Shown: positions 21,551 through 29,536 of the stretch, in pieces | Position numbering within the stretch: the stretch's first letter is position 1 | Layout of the letters: each line of letters opens with the position of its first letter | The notes under the pieces: generated by a model | The model's input: the letters and a program-made list of their open reading frames with translations, nothing else | Database searches by the model: none | Told to the model about the DNA's origin: nothing | Assembly (NCBI GenBank): GCA_023249105.1 | Contig: JAHFDG010000034.1 | Location: 1 to 40,847 of the forward strand | DNA length: 40,847 bases | Direction: 5' to 3' | DNA from: Candidatus Methanoperedens sp. | GTDB taxonomy: Archaea; Halobacteriota; Methanosarcinia; Methanosarcinales; Methanoperedenaceae | Program-made: the position numbers and the translations under genes

Positions 21551-21780
21551 GCGGAATCCCCCCGGCTCCACAGCCTAAAATAAGCGATTCAGATTTTGAA
21601 CCTTGGGCATATCGGGATCTTGTCAAGAAAAGATTGGAGTACAAATTGCATAAAAAGTTTAAGGAAGCCGATGAAATCAGGGATTATCTTTTAAGTCTTG
21701 GGATTACGATCGAAGTTGATGGCATTTATTCATTGTGGGGGCCAACGGGGGGATTTTCTAGAGTGGAAACGTCTATATGA
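21547..21780 (+). CDS. Small protein resembling cysteinyl-tRNA synthetase C-terminal segment
   Basis: A 77-residue protein from ATG 21547 (overlaps the epimerase stop). The block LVKKRLEYKLHKKFKEADEI, then RDYLLSLGITIEV, corresponds to the end of bacterial CysRS (the ..ARAAKDFAxADxIRDxLxxxGI.. segment), followed by D-GIYSLWGPTGGF. There is no catalytic domain. It may be a recruited domain that binds tRNA or another RNA, or a convergent small helical fold. Confidence 0.5.
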   Translation: MSGIPPAPQPKISDSDFEPWAYRDLVKKRLEYKLHKKFKEADEIRDYLLSLGITIEVDGIYSLWGPTGGFSRVETSI

Positions 21781-21823
21781 GATACCTTTTCCCATTAAAC
21801 CCCTATAACCAGCAACGGTAACT

Positions 21824-22327
21824 ATGAATACAAAAAAATGCACTAGATGTAAAAATGTGAGAGACGTTAAGTTTTTCTATTTCTACAAAAAAAGGAAGGT
21901 TTACAGGTCTAACTGCAAGCCGTGCTACAACGAATGGTCTAGAGAATACGGTAAGCAAAAAGAAGTTAAGGAGAGAAGGAACGAAAAGTACAAAAAGTAT
22001 GGTAATAAAAATCTAAACAAGTGGCTTTCGTGCATTCCAAAAGAGACAAATTGTGAAATATGCGGGGTTAGATTGGTTTTTAACAGCAGAAATTCAAATA
22101 CAAGCATTCATTTTGACCACACGCAAGAGAATTGCGATATTAAAGTAAGCCCAATGACATGGTTAATCCGTCGAGCCTACAATGAGATCAACAAGAAAAT
22201 ATGGCTAAGGTGTAACTTTGGGTGGCTTTGTGGAAAATGCAACCGCGCACTCCCAACAATTGGGAGAGAAAAATGGTTGAAGAAAGCCTTGCAATACGCA
22301 GAGAGAAAAAATGAGAGTTCTTTTTAA
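21824..22327 (+). CDS. HNH / endonuclease VII-type homing endonuclease
   Basis: A 167-residue, Lys-rich, AT-rich gene product. Two zinc knuckles (CTRCKN...CKPCYNEW; CEICG...CGKCN) frame FDHTQENCDIKVSPM and WLCGKCNRALPTIGRE, the pattern of endonuclease VII-like HNH enzymes. It overlaps the radical SAM gene by 17 bases. It is the third such gene in the glycan island. Confidence 0.75.
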   Translation: MNTKKCTRCKNVRDVKFFYFYKKRKVYRSNCKPCYNEWSREYGKQKEVKERRNEKYKKYGNKNLNKWLSCIPKETNCEICGVRLVFNSRNSNTSIHFDHTQENCDIKVSPMTWLIRRAYNEINKKIWLRCNFGWLCGKCNRALPTIGREKWLKKALQYAERKNESSF

Positions 22328-23324
22328 AGACAGCCCTTATCACGGTCAAAGGCAATTCCAGAAACCCGCTTGGATTTACCCTGCTCATCTCGCGGCCTAC
22401 GCGACCAATTTGAGAAACCAAGGGGATGAAGTTTCTTGGTTAGGTAAAGACGATGGAAGTTTCGATAAGGTTATTGAATCCGACCTTGACATTGATGTCG
22501 ATTTTGAGAACCTCCCTTTCCCAGATAGAGTTTTCACAAATGCTAAAGCCCCGAAGTACCTTTCATACGGAAATTATAAGAAAAAACCTGCCACGCACTA
22601 TCTGTCCTCAAACCTTTGTTGGTGGGCTGGGAAGAAAGGCTGCGTTTTTTGCGTAGATTCCGAAAGAATAATTAATGGCGAGAAGCGTGGGGTGAGGGCA
22701 GTAGACCATGTAATGACTGAAATTGAGAATTGCGCGAGCCTTGGTTTTAAAGAAATGTTTGATGATGCTGGGACGATTCCCATAAACGCTTGGTTGGAAG
22801 ATTTATGCAACGCCATGATAAAGACGGGTCTAAACAAGCGCATGATGTTGGGATGCAATTTAAAGCCAATAAAGCAGAATTTTAAATTGATGAAGAAGGC
22901 AGGTTTTAGATTTATCCTTGTTGGCTTGGAGTCTGCGAACCAAAAGACTATTGACCGTATTCAAAAAGGCCAAAGGGCTGATAAAGTCATCGAGAATTTC
23001 AAAGCTATGTCGGATGCAGGGTTAGAGCCTCACGCCACAAGTATGCTGGGATATGAGTGGGAGACCCACGAGGACGCAATGCGGACTGTAGATTTGATTT
23101 ATTTCCTGTTACGGAAAGGCTATATCAAGACCGCGCAGGCTTCGGTATTCATGCCGCCGAGAACGGCCCCGCCCAAAGATCATCCAGCGCAAAAGTATGT
23201 ACAAAAGATTTACGACGTTTATAAAAAGCCTTGGTACTGGTGGAAGAAAATAACGGATGTCAGATGTCTTGAGGATGTGACGTATCTTTTAAAAAGATTG
23301 AACCATGTCAAACATGCTGAATAG
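22311..23324 (+). CDS. Radical SAM enzyme, CX7CX2C variant
   Basis: A 337-residue protein. The N-terminal 90 residues look like a reduced B12-binding-type Rossmann domain (DSPYHGQRQ, IYPAHLAAYATNL). The iron-sulfur motif is CWWAGKKGCVFC (Cys103, 111, 114), spacing C-x7-C-x2-C, as in CWWGxxxxCTFC-type B12 radical SAM proteins including RiPP maturases; classical radical SAM proteins have C-x3-C-x2-C. GFRFILVGLESANQKTIDRI and IQKGQ are the family barrel motifs. It could methylate or modify a sugar or lipid carrier for the glycan genes, or a peptide; the substrate is unknown. Confidence 0.75.
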   Translation: MRVLFKDSPYHGQRQFQKPAWIYPAHLAAYATNLRNQGDEVSWLGKDDGSFDKVIESDLDIDVDFENLPFPDRVFTNAKAPKYLSYGNYKKKPATHYLSSNLCWWAGKKGCVFCVDSERIINGEKRGVRAVDHVMTEIENCASLGFKEMFDDAGTIPINAWLEDLCNAMIKTGLNKRMMLGCNLKPIKQNFKLMKKAGFRFILVGLESANQKTIDRIQKGQRADKVIENFKAMSDAGLEPHATSMLGYEWETHEDAMRTVDLIYFLLRKGYIKTAQASVFMPPRTAPPKDHPAQKYVQKIYDVYKKPWYWWKKITDVRCLEDVTYLLKRLNHVKHAE

Positions 23325-23334
23325 GAGGTGTAAA

Positions 23335-23433
23335 ATGAAAAAATGGTTATGGGAATATAGTGATGCGATTATGTTTTTTGTGTTTGTTTCTCTTGGCTTT
23401 GCAGCTTTGATTTTAATGGCTAAAATCTCATAA
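23335..23433 (+). CDS. Small single-pass membrane protein (32 aa)
   Basis: ATG 23335 has AGGAGG upstream. The product has a Lys/Trp N-terminus and one transmembrane helix (MFFVFVSLGFAALILMA), with a short polar tail. A good ribosome site makes it credible in spite of its size. Function unknown; it precedes the large membrane protein. Confidence 0.5.
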   Translation: MKKWLWEYSDAIMFFVFVSLGFAALILMAKIS

Positions 23434-23459
23434 AGACGGCTGATGAATGAGGGCGATCA

Positions 23460-24830
23460 ATGGAGAGAATCTTCTGGATAATATTTGTTAATTTTGCGCT
23501 TTACTGCAAGGTTTTAAAGCATAAGTTTGTATCAGATGACTTTACCGTCTGGAAAAATCCGCCGCCAGTCAAGAACGCATGGCATAAAGCTTGGTTGCGG
23601 TTTATTGGGGCCGCAAAGTTCCAAAGTCCATGCCCTCGGATTTTGAAATATAACGGCAAATGGGTGCTTGCGATTATCAAGACGGAATGGCTAGAGCATT
23701 TTATAGCGTTATTAATTCATATTGCTATCTGCGTATCAATCTATTTTGCGTTTGGGGCGAGCCGGGCCGCTTTTATCGCGGCCCTGCTTTACTCGACAAA
23801 CCCAGTGAACAACCAAGGCACGATCTGGCCGGGGGGGAGGGGGTATGCGCTCCCGATTCTCTCGCTAATGCTGGCAATGGCTGTGCCTATCCTTTCGCCT
23901 GTCCTGCTTTACTTTTGTTCATGGTTTACCATCGGATTCTTTGCGCCTCTTGCGTTGATTGGCTCGTCAAGGTGGTATCTTCTTGGGCTGATGCCTGTCA
24001 TCTGGTGGCTTCATTCCCGCAAATACACAACCGCGATAAAGCTAAAGCAGAAAACAGAGACTTTCGACGAAGATAAGAAAATGAATTTCAACAAGGTGAT
24101 CGTATTCTTTAAGACCTACGGATTTTACCTTGTGTTATGCCTTATTCCTTTCAGGATAACTTTTTATCATAATTTCCTGCAATCAATGGCGGGGAATGAC
24201 ATTATGAAGAAACGAGCTCATTCGATGGATAGATATTTTTGGGTCGGGTTACTGGCATGGTTTGGCACGTTTGTTTATGCCGCGCTTCATTGGGGGCCGT
24301 TAGCTTGGGCTTTCTTAGCGTTCTTAATTGCTATCTTGCCGTTTTGTAATGTTGTCCGCGCAAATCAAGAAATTGCGGAACGATTTGCATGCATGCCGAA
24401 CGTGTTTTTAATGTTCGGTTTGGCGCAAGTGATTAGCTCATATGATGTTATAGTTACAGCGTTTTTAGTGTTTTATGCGACGCGTGCGTGGTGGACGGTT
24501 GGGTTATACCGAGACGAATACTGGATAACCGAAATGGCGGTGGTTGAAGACCCTCATGCGTGGTGGGCGTGGCATTGCCGGGCTATGAAACGATGGGACA
24601 CGCAAAGCTACAAAGAGGCGCTTATACTGTGGGTGATGGCGAAACTGATATCCCCGAAAGAATTTAAGATATTGATGAATATTGCGTCTTGTCTCCGGCT
24701 GTTAGGTAACAGCAAAGAAGCTGACGAATATCTGGCACTTGCAGAAGCGAACATCATTGCCGGGCAGGAAGTGGAAGCGCAAAACTATATTGCTGAACAT
24801 CGGCGCGGGAAACTCCCGATTTTACTTTAA
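23460..24830 (+). CDS. Multi-pass GT-C-like glycosyltransferase with TPR tail (TMTC-like)
   Basis: A 456-residue membrane protein. FVSDDFTVWKNPPP (Asp26-27 after the first transmembrane helix) and ALLYSTNPVNNQGTIWPGGR correspond to the DD loop and the HPVxxExVxWxxGR loop of TMTC/PMT-like GT-C proteins. About eight to ten hydrophobic helices follow, and the last 100 residues have helical repeats (ALILWVMAKL, ASCLRLLGNSKEADEYLAL) resembling TPR. GT-C enzymes take a lipid-phosphate sugar and transfer it outside the membrane. With the DPM/GtrB-like GT2 at 18872 this would form a two-step glucosylation-type system. Specificity unknown. Confidence 0.65.
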   Translation: MERIFWIIFVNFALYCKVLKHKFVSDDFTVWKNPPPVKNAWHKAWLRFIGAAKFQSPCPRILKYNGKWVLAIIKTEWLEHFIALLIHIAICVSIYFAFGASRAAFIAALLYSTNPVNNQGTIWPGGRGYALPILSLMLAMAVPILSPVLLYFCSWFTIGFFAPLALIGSSRWYLLGLMPVIWWLHSRKYTTAIKLKQKTETFDEDKKMNFNKVIVFFKTYGFYLVLCLIPFRITFYHNFLQSMAGNDIMKKRAHSMDRYFWVGLLAWFGTFVYAALHWGPLAWAFLAFLIAILPFCNVVRANQEIAERFACMPNVFLMFGLAQVISSYDVIVTAFLVFYATRAWWTVGLYRDEYWITEMAVVEDPHAWWAWHCRAMKRWDTQSYKEALILWVMAKLISPKEFKILMNIASCLRLLGNSKEADEYLALAEANIIAGQEVEAQNYIAEHRRGKLPILL

Positions 24831-24835
24831 AAAAC

Positions 24836-24864
24836 TTGCATTTAAAAATTGCATGTGTTAAATT
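24836..24864 (+). promoter_or_regulatory. Possible promoter before packaging module
   Basis: TTGCAT (24836-24841), 17 bases, TAAATT (24859-24864) in the only non-coding gap between the glycan island and the terminase region. A second TTGCAT at 24849-24854 gives a direct repeat. The transcript would begin very near the ribosome site of the gene at 24880, which is a weakness. Confidence 0.3.
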
Positions 24865-24879
24865 TGAAAAGGAAATTAC

Positions 24880-25053
24880 ATGGCTGACATTAAGACACGC
24901 GGCTTCAATGTTTTTGCGATCAACGACGAAGTGATATTCAACCGGCTTGGCAAGAAAGTGATTGCCAAATGCCGGGATGGATCGTTTTCAGAATCGGACA
25001 GCGTTGAATCGAATTTACTTTATGAAATCCTCAAAGCGTTAAAGAAGAAATGA
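24880..25053 (+). CDS. Small hypothetical protein before terminase
   Basis: A 57-residue protein with AAAAGGAAA before ATG 24880. FNVFAINDEVIFNRLGKKVIAK, then DSVESNLLYEILKALKKK. Its beta-then-helix pattern and position upstream of the terminase genes suggest a small head or packaging accessory. Its stop overlaps the next ATG (ATGA). Confidence 0.5.
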   Translation: MADIKTRGFNVFAINDEVIFNRLGKKVIAKCRDGSFSESDSVESNLLYEILKALKKK

Positions 25054-25346
25054 ACACCACTGAACGCGAAAAAACAATCAAAGAATTATTCGTTGGAGAA
25101 TGTTGGGGATATTTGCGTAAGAATTTCTCCAAGTTTAATCAGACCAACAAGATAAAGATTGCTTTGGAGCTTTGCAAAAAAGATATTCCGCAAGAAGTGA
25201 AGGGCAGTTATCAAATAACCCAAATGCCGGTGATCCAGATGATGATATCTGATGAGGCGCATCCAATAAAACTGGAGTATAAAATTGGAGCGTCTCCTTT
25301 TACCAAAGATACTGGATATCCCTCCGAAATTACTACCACTCCTTGA
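25050..25346 (+). CDS. Probable small terminase subunit / pre-TerL protein
   Basis: A 98-residue protein immediately upstream of TerL, overlapping it by 62 bases. Helical NTTEREKTIKELFV and KFNQTNKIKIALELCKKDIP are followed by a short conserved tail (EYKIGAS) as found in small proteins in this genomic position in many phages. There is no clear HTH. Position favours a small terminase; sequence alone does not prove it. Confidence 0.45.
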   Translation: MNTTEREKTIKELFVGECWGYLRKNFSKFNQTNKIKIALELCKKDIPQEVKGSYQITQMPVIQMMISDEAHPIKLEYKIGASPFTKDTGYPSEITTTP

Positions 25347-26634
25347 GAAGTTTAACGATTATCGTTATGTCATCATCAAGGGCGGCAGAGGCGCGGGGAA
25401 ATCGCAAGCGGTCGGACGATTTGTTCTTTATCTTTGCGAGAAATATAGGTTAAGGACCGTCTGCGGGCGAGAGACGCAGAACAGTATCAACGAGTCAGTC
25501 TATTCCCTCCTTGCAGACCTTATCCGAGAATATCAGCTTAATTTTGAGATAGCCGCATCACGAATCACCGCAAGACCCACCGAGACACCCATCAATTTCA
25601 GGGGATTTAGAGAGCAAGGCGCATTCAATATTCAGGGGATGGAAGGAATAGACCTTCTCTGGATTGACGAGGCGCAGGCTTTAACGAAACAGACCCTTGA
25701 TGTGTTAATCCCAACGATCCGCAAAGAGAACGCGAAGATCATATTCACGATGAACCCGCATGTTCACAATGACCCGGTGATCACCATGCTTGCGGCAAGG
25801 GCTGATTGTCTTGTCATTAACATCAATTACGATGAAAACAATTTCTGCCCGAACGCTTTAAAGAATGAGGCGGCGGAATGCCGGAAACTATCAGAAAAAG
25901 ATTACAAACATATCTGGATGGGGGAGCCATTAGACCAGTCCGAAGATAAACTATATTCTTTTGATGAGTTTGAGAGAGCTAAGAACGTTCAGCATGCTCT
26001 TGCGGCTGGATACGGGATAAGACTGGCTGGCTTTGATATTGCAAGATTTGGGGATGATAAATGTGCCGCTTATATTATTCAGCAGATGGGCGCATTACAT
26101 TGGGAAGAAATCTTCGTGGATGAGTGGGATCATAAAGACCTGAATTACACAACGGGCAGAATCCTTCAAATCACGAATGAATACAATGTTGATTTAGCGG
26201 CGATTGACGAGGATGGGCTTGGAGCTGGCCCTTACGACACACTGACACGCGGAAGGAAGCTGGAATATTTCACAGGCTTTAAGAATCCGCCGATCAGTCC
26301 ACAATCAAACCCTCATTTCGGCAATAACCGGACTGTTGCCGCGTACAAGCTGAAAGACTTGCTCATGCAGGATCATATCTGCATTAAGGACAAAGCCACG
26401 ATTGACGAGCTATTAACGCTCAAATACGAGTTTGATCATCACCAGCGCAGGATATTGGTGTCAAAGGACAAGATGAAAAAAGAGGGCGTGAAGTCTCCTA
26501 ATCGCGGGGATGCGTGCATTATGGCGGTCAGTTTGATCGGGCAAGTAAAAGAGAGACAAGATCAAGCGTATGAGCCGAAAGTACAGACGGAATCGGCGGA
26601 AGATAATCTATTTAAGCTTGCAGGTGTAAGATGA
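25285..26634 (+). CDS. terL: Terminase large subunit
   Basis: A 449-residue DNA packaging motor. I used TTG 25285 (GGAG upstream). Walker A GGRGAGKS at 33-40, Walker B LLWIDEA at 124-130, coupling FTMNPH at 154-159. The nuclease half has AGFDIARFGDD (Asp251), AAIDEDGLG (Asp308/310) and NRGDACIMA (Asp409), the RNase H-like acidic triad. It belongs with Terminase_3-type (P22/Sf6/PBSX-like) rather than T7 gp19. It cuts and packages DNA into the prohead with the portal at 27614. Confidence 0.9.
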   Translation: MERLLLPKILDIPPKLLPLLEKFNDYRYVIIKGGRGAGKSQAVGRFVLYLCEKYRLRTVCGRETQNSINESVYSLLADLIREYQLNFEIAASRITARPTETPINFRGFREQGAFNIQGMEGIDLLWIDEAQALTKQTLDVLIPTIRKENAKIIFTMNPHVHNDPVITMLAARADCLVININYDENNFCPNALKNEAAECRKLSEKDYKHIWMGEPLDQSEDKLYSFDEFERAKNVQHALAAGYGIRLAGFDIARFGDDKCAAYIIQQMGALHWEEIFVDEWDHKDLNYTTGRILQITNEYNVDLAAIDEDGLGAGPYDTLTRGRKLEYFTGFKNPPISPQSNPHFGNNRTVAAYKLKDLLMQDHICIKDKATIDELLTLKYEFDHHQRRILVSKDKMKKEGVKSPNRGDACIMAVSLIGQVKERQDQAYEPKVQTESAEDNLFKLAGVR

Positions 26635-27095
26635 TAAACTTCACGGTCAAGGAAGAGTTCGCGTCTGACATCTGGGATGAGATTCAGCCGCTATTAAACA
26701 AACACTGGCAAGAGATCGGGCATTATAAAACTATTCCGTTAGACCCTGACAAGAACGTTTATCTCGCGCTTGAGGAAAAGAAGATGTCACGGGTATATGT
26801 GGCACGTAAAGAGGATGGGGCAATGATCGGGTACGCGGTTTATTTTATAAATTATCACCCGCACCATAAAAGCTCACTTCAAGCGGTCAGTGATATTGTT
26901 TACATCTCTCCTGAATACAGAGGAGGCGTTGGGAGGCTTTTAATCAAATCGTGTGATGAGCGGTTAGTGGCTGAGGGGGTTGAGGTGATTTATTATCATG
27001 TTCATGCTCCTCACAATTTCGGGCCAATGCTTGAAAGAATGGGCTATGACCTTGAAGACTTTATTTACAGCAAACACTTAAAAAAGGAGAATTGA
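26631..27095 (+). CDS. GNAT-family N-acetyltransferase
   Basis: A 154-residue protein with GNAT pattern: SRVYVARKEDGAMIGYAVYF, then SDIVYISPEYRGGVGRLLIKS (acetyl-CoA-binding R-x2-G-x-G/A) and EVIYYHVHAPHNFGPMLERMGY. Located between TerL and portal, a position where podoviruses related to this one often carry a GNAT gene as I remember. The substrate is unknown; it may modify a virion or host protein. Confidence 0.75.
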   Translation: MINFTVKEEFASDIWDEIQPLLNKHWQEIGHYKTIPLDPDKNVYLALEEKKMSRVYVARKEDGAMIGYAVYFINYHPHHKSSLQAVSDIVYISPEYRGGVGRLLIKSCDERLVAEGVEVIYYHVHAPHNFGPMLERMGYDLEDFIYSKHLKKEN

Positions 27096-27097
27096 AA

Positions 27098-27361
27098 ATG
27101 GGTAAGATTGCGTTAGCTATTGTTACAGGCGGGGCTTCACTGATTGCCAGCAAGTTATTTTCTCATCCTAAACCCCCGGCGGCTCCAAAACCTCCGGCTC
27201 TCCCAAGTCCTCCAAAAGGCCCGAAACCAGGGGCGGCTGAAGATTTAGCGGCGAAACAGGCGAACAGGCGCAGAGCGGCCATGTCCCAGACGATCTATAC
27301 TAATCCTTTGGGGGTGGGTGGACAGGCTAGTGTTGCGAATAAAACTCTGTTAGGTCAATAA
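27098..27361 (+). CDS. Small conserved pre-portal protein
   Basis: An 87-residue protein; ATG 27098 fits the AGGAG site better than the TTG at 27092. Small hydrophobic start, a Pro/Lys-rich middle (KPPAAPKPPALPSPP), AANRRRAAMSQTI and a C-terminal GG...NKTLLGQ. This composite (proline-rich spacer, then RRR and KTLLG ending) recurs between TerL and portal in podoviruses. Probably a minor virion protein. Confidence 0.6.
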   Translation: MGKIALAIVTGGASLIASKLFSHPKPPAAPKPPALPSPPKGPKPGAAEDLAAKQANRRRAAMSQTIYTNPLGVGGQASVANKTLLGQ

Positions 27362-27431
27362 AAGCATTTACATTTAAGCAATGAATATTTATAATTCTGT
27401 AAACCAAGCTGGACATAGGAAAAGAAATAAA

Positions 27432-27674
27432 ATGGGTTGGGCTGAACGATCGAATCCAAAAAGCGAATGGAACAAGAAAAGAGCCGGGCTTGTTGAAATG
27501 CCGTTCTCGACCCAGACCACGCAGAAACAGAAGTTTATCGAGGCGCCGACCCCCGTTAATCGGGATGAGCCTGTGATTGTGCAATTAACCCTTAAAAACC
27601 TTTGGGGTATTTTGTGCCACAGACTCAGCCTGATGTTCCAAAAGCACTCGCCAAGCCACGCGCCGACGAGTTAA
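27432..27674 (+). CDS. Small hypothetical protein
   Basis: An 80-residue frame; ATG 27432 has GGAAAAGAAA upstream, better than ATG 27381. It is basic and hydrophilic (WAERSNPKSEWNKKRAG) and its last 61 bases overlap the portal gene in another frame. The overlapped end has unremarkable composition, so the true length may be shorter. Confidence 0.35.
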   Translation: MGWAERSNPKSEWNKKRAGLVEMPFSTQTTQKQKFIEAPTPVNRDEPVIVQLTLKNLWGILCHRLSLMFQKHSPSHAPTS

Positions 27675-29290
27675 TCCAGGAATACGAGCAACACCTTTCC
27701 ACGCGCCGTAACTTTGAGAGTTACTGGCAGACCCTCCACGACTATTTCTACATTGAATCCGCTGACGTAAACCGCACGTATACGATGGGCAACGAGTTAA
27801 ATCCATCGATGCTGTGGGACTCCACCACACTTGAATGTGCGGACGTGTTTGCATCCGGCTTTATGAATTACCTCACCCCTCCGACCTCCAAATGGTTCCG
27901 GCTTCGTCATAAAGACCCAGCTTTGCAGGAAAACAAAGAGATTAGCGAGTTTCTTGAAGATGTCGCGGCGGAAGTGAATTCAGCTTTGAACAGGTCAAAC
28001 TTCTATGACCAGATGTTTCCCGCTTATAAATCAAGCGGGATTTACGGGACAGCTCCGATCTTTGAGGAGGAGGACATTCAGGATGATATCCGGTTCTCCT
28101 CAATCCCGTTAAAACAGGTTGTGATTGTTGAGGACGCAAGAGGGCGGGTCTGCAAGTTCTACATTGAGTTTCAATACACGGCAGAGCAAGCGGCTGGCAG
28201 GTGGGGCAAAGAGAATTTATCAAGAGAGTTACAGGAAGAAATCAGCAAAGGGCAGGGGCAGATCAATAAGCATAAATTCCTTCTTTTCATCGCGGATAGA
28301 TATGCCCGCGATCCGAGGAAAACGGATAAACGCAATTTGCCCGTGGAAGCGGTCTGGATTGATGTTAAGGGCCGGATGATCCTTGATGAGTCCGGGTACA
28401 ACGAGTTTCCCGCGTTTTGTCACAGGTTTGATAAACGCCCGTTTATTCAATGGGGATTTTCGCCAGCCATGAAATCTCTCCCTTTCGCAAGGATACTGAA
28501 TGCGATCGCAAAAACGAATCTACGGTCGATGATGAAATTCACTGATCCTCCGATTGCCGTTCCGCACAATGCGTTTATTGCTCCTTTCAACATGAACCCG
28601 AGAGCGATCAACACGTACAAGAAAACCGCAATGGATGGCGGGAAAGATATCTTCGCGTTCGGGAATTTCGGCAACCCAGAGGCAGGTTTGAAATCAATCG
28701 AGTATTACGCCATGCAAGTTAAAACTCTGATGTATCAGGATGTATTTTTAGCGTTCTCGAATATCACGAAGGATATGAATAACCCTGAAATCATGGAGCG
28801 GATCAACGAGAAGATGACGATGCTTGGCCCAGCGGTTGGCAGGTATCTGGATGAAGCATTGAGTCCAATCATTGAAAGGACGATTGGCATATTGGCGCGG
28901 CGCGGGAAGTTACCGGAACCGCCAGAGGAAATGATGCTTGACCCAAGATATGAAATTGATTTTGTTGGAGTGCTGGCACAATCGCAGAGACGGACTGAAT
29001 TAAATACGCTGATGACTGGCCTTTCGATGGTTGGGCAAATGGCACAGTATTCCCCGGAAGTGCTTGACAAGATTGATCCTGACAAAGTGACGGATGAGGT
29101 ATGGTCAATCACGGGGGCGCCGATCAAGGTGTTAAGAGACGATGACGAGATTCAACAGATCAGGGAAGGCCGGGCGCAAGCGTCAGCGGATCAGGAACAA
29201 CAGATGCAGATGCAGTCAGGGGCCGCGATCGCGAAAGATGCAGGGGCGGCGGCGGCTGGATTCGCTAAATCTCAAGAGACAAAGAAATGA
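27614..29290 (+). CDS. Portal protein (T7-like head-tail connector)
   Basis: A 558-residue protein; GTG 27614 with GGGG upstream is preferred to TTG 27602. The order RNFESYWQTLHDYFYIE, MLWDSTTLECADVFASGFMN, YLTPPTSKWFRLRHKD, then QMFPAYKSSGIYGTAPIFEE and FAFGNFGNPEAG, is characteristic of the head-to-tail joining (T7 gp8) family. It forms the 12-fold DNA channel through which TerL packages. The C-terminus is Gln/Ala-rich and helical (QEQQMQMQSGAAIAKDA). Standard length for the family. Confidence 0.9.
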   Translation: MPQTQPDVPKALAKPRADELIQEYEQHLSTRRNFESYWQTLHDYFYIESADVNRTYTMGNELNPSMLWDSTTLECADVFASGFMNYLTPPTSKWFRLRHKDPALQENKEISEFLEDVAAEVNSALNRSNFYDQMFPAYKSSGIYGTAPIFEEEDIQDDIRFSSIPLKQVVIVEDARGRVCKFYIEFQYTAEQAAGRWGKENLSRELQEEISKGQGQINKHKFLLFIADRYARDPRKTDKRNLPVEAVWIDVKGRMILDESGYNEFPAFCHRFDKRPFIQWGFSPAMKSLPFARILNAIAKTNLRSMMKFTDPPIAVPHNAFIAPFNMNPRAINTYKKTAMDGGKDIFAFGNFGNPEAGLKSIEYYAMQVKTLMYQDVFLAFSNITKDMNNPEIMERINEKMTMLGPAVGRYLDEALSPIIERTIGILARRGKLPEPPEEMMLDPRYEIDFVGVLAQSQRRTELNTLMTGLSMVGQMAQYSPEVLDKIDPDKVTDEVWSITGAPIKVLRDDDEIQQIREGRAQASADQEQQMQMQSGAAIAKDAGAAAAGFAKSQETKK

Positions 29291-29535
29291 TTGATTTGAA
29301 TAATATTAACGATGTGAAGTCATTGCAGTCCGATTTAAGGGCAAGTCTTGACACTCCCCAAGGCAAAGAGGTGATGACGTTCCTTGAACAAGTTTGCGGG
29401 TGGTACGACTTTAAAGAGATTGACCCAAACATGATTTTAATAAACCACGGGAAGCGTCAAGTTTTAGCGACGATTAAGACGCTTCTCCGGTTGAATGCTG
29501 ACCAAATCGTCGCAATATCAAACGAGGAGACATAA
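29287..29535 (+). CDS. Bbp19-like small head protein
   Basis: An 82-residue helical protein overlapping the portal stop. LRASLDTPQGKEVMTFLEQVCGWYDF and HGKRQVLATIKTLLRL fit the Bbp19-like family found between portal and scaffold in podoviruses. Exact role unknown; it is part of the head module by position. Family recalled from memory. Confidence 0.65.
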   Translation: MIDLNNINDVKSLQSDLRASLDTPQGKEVMTFLEQVCGWYDFKEIDPNMILINHGKRQVLATIKTLLRLNADQIVAISNEET

Positions 29536-29536
29536 C

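Noticed and set aside
24836-24864. Terminator at the end of the glycan island
   Set aside because: TGCA repeats can form only a weak AT-rich hairpin with no T-run; I list the site as a weak promoter instead.
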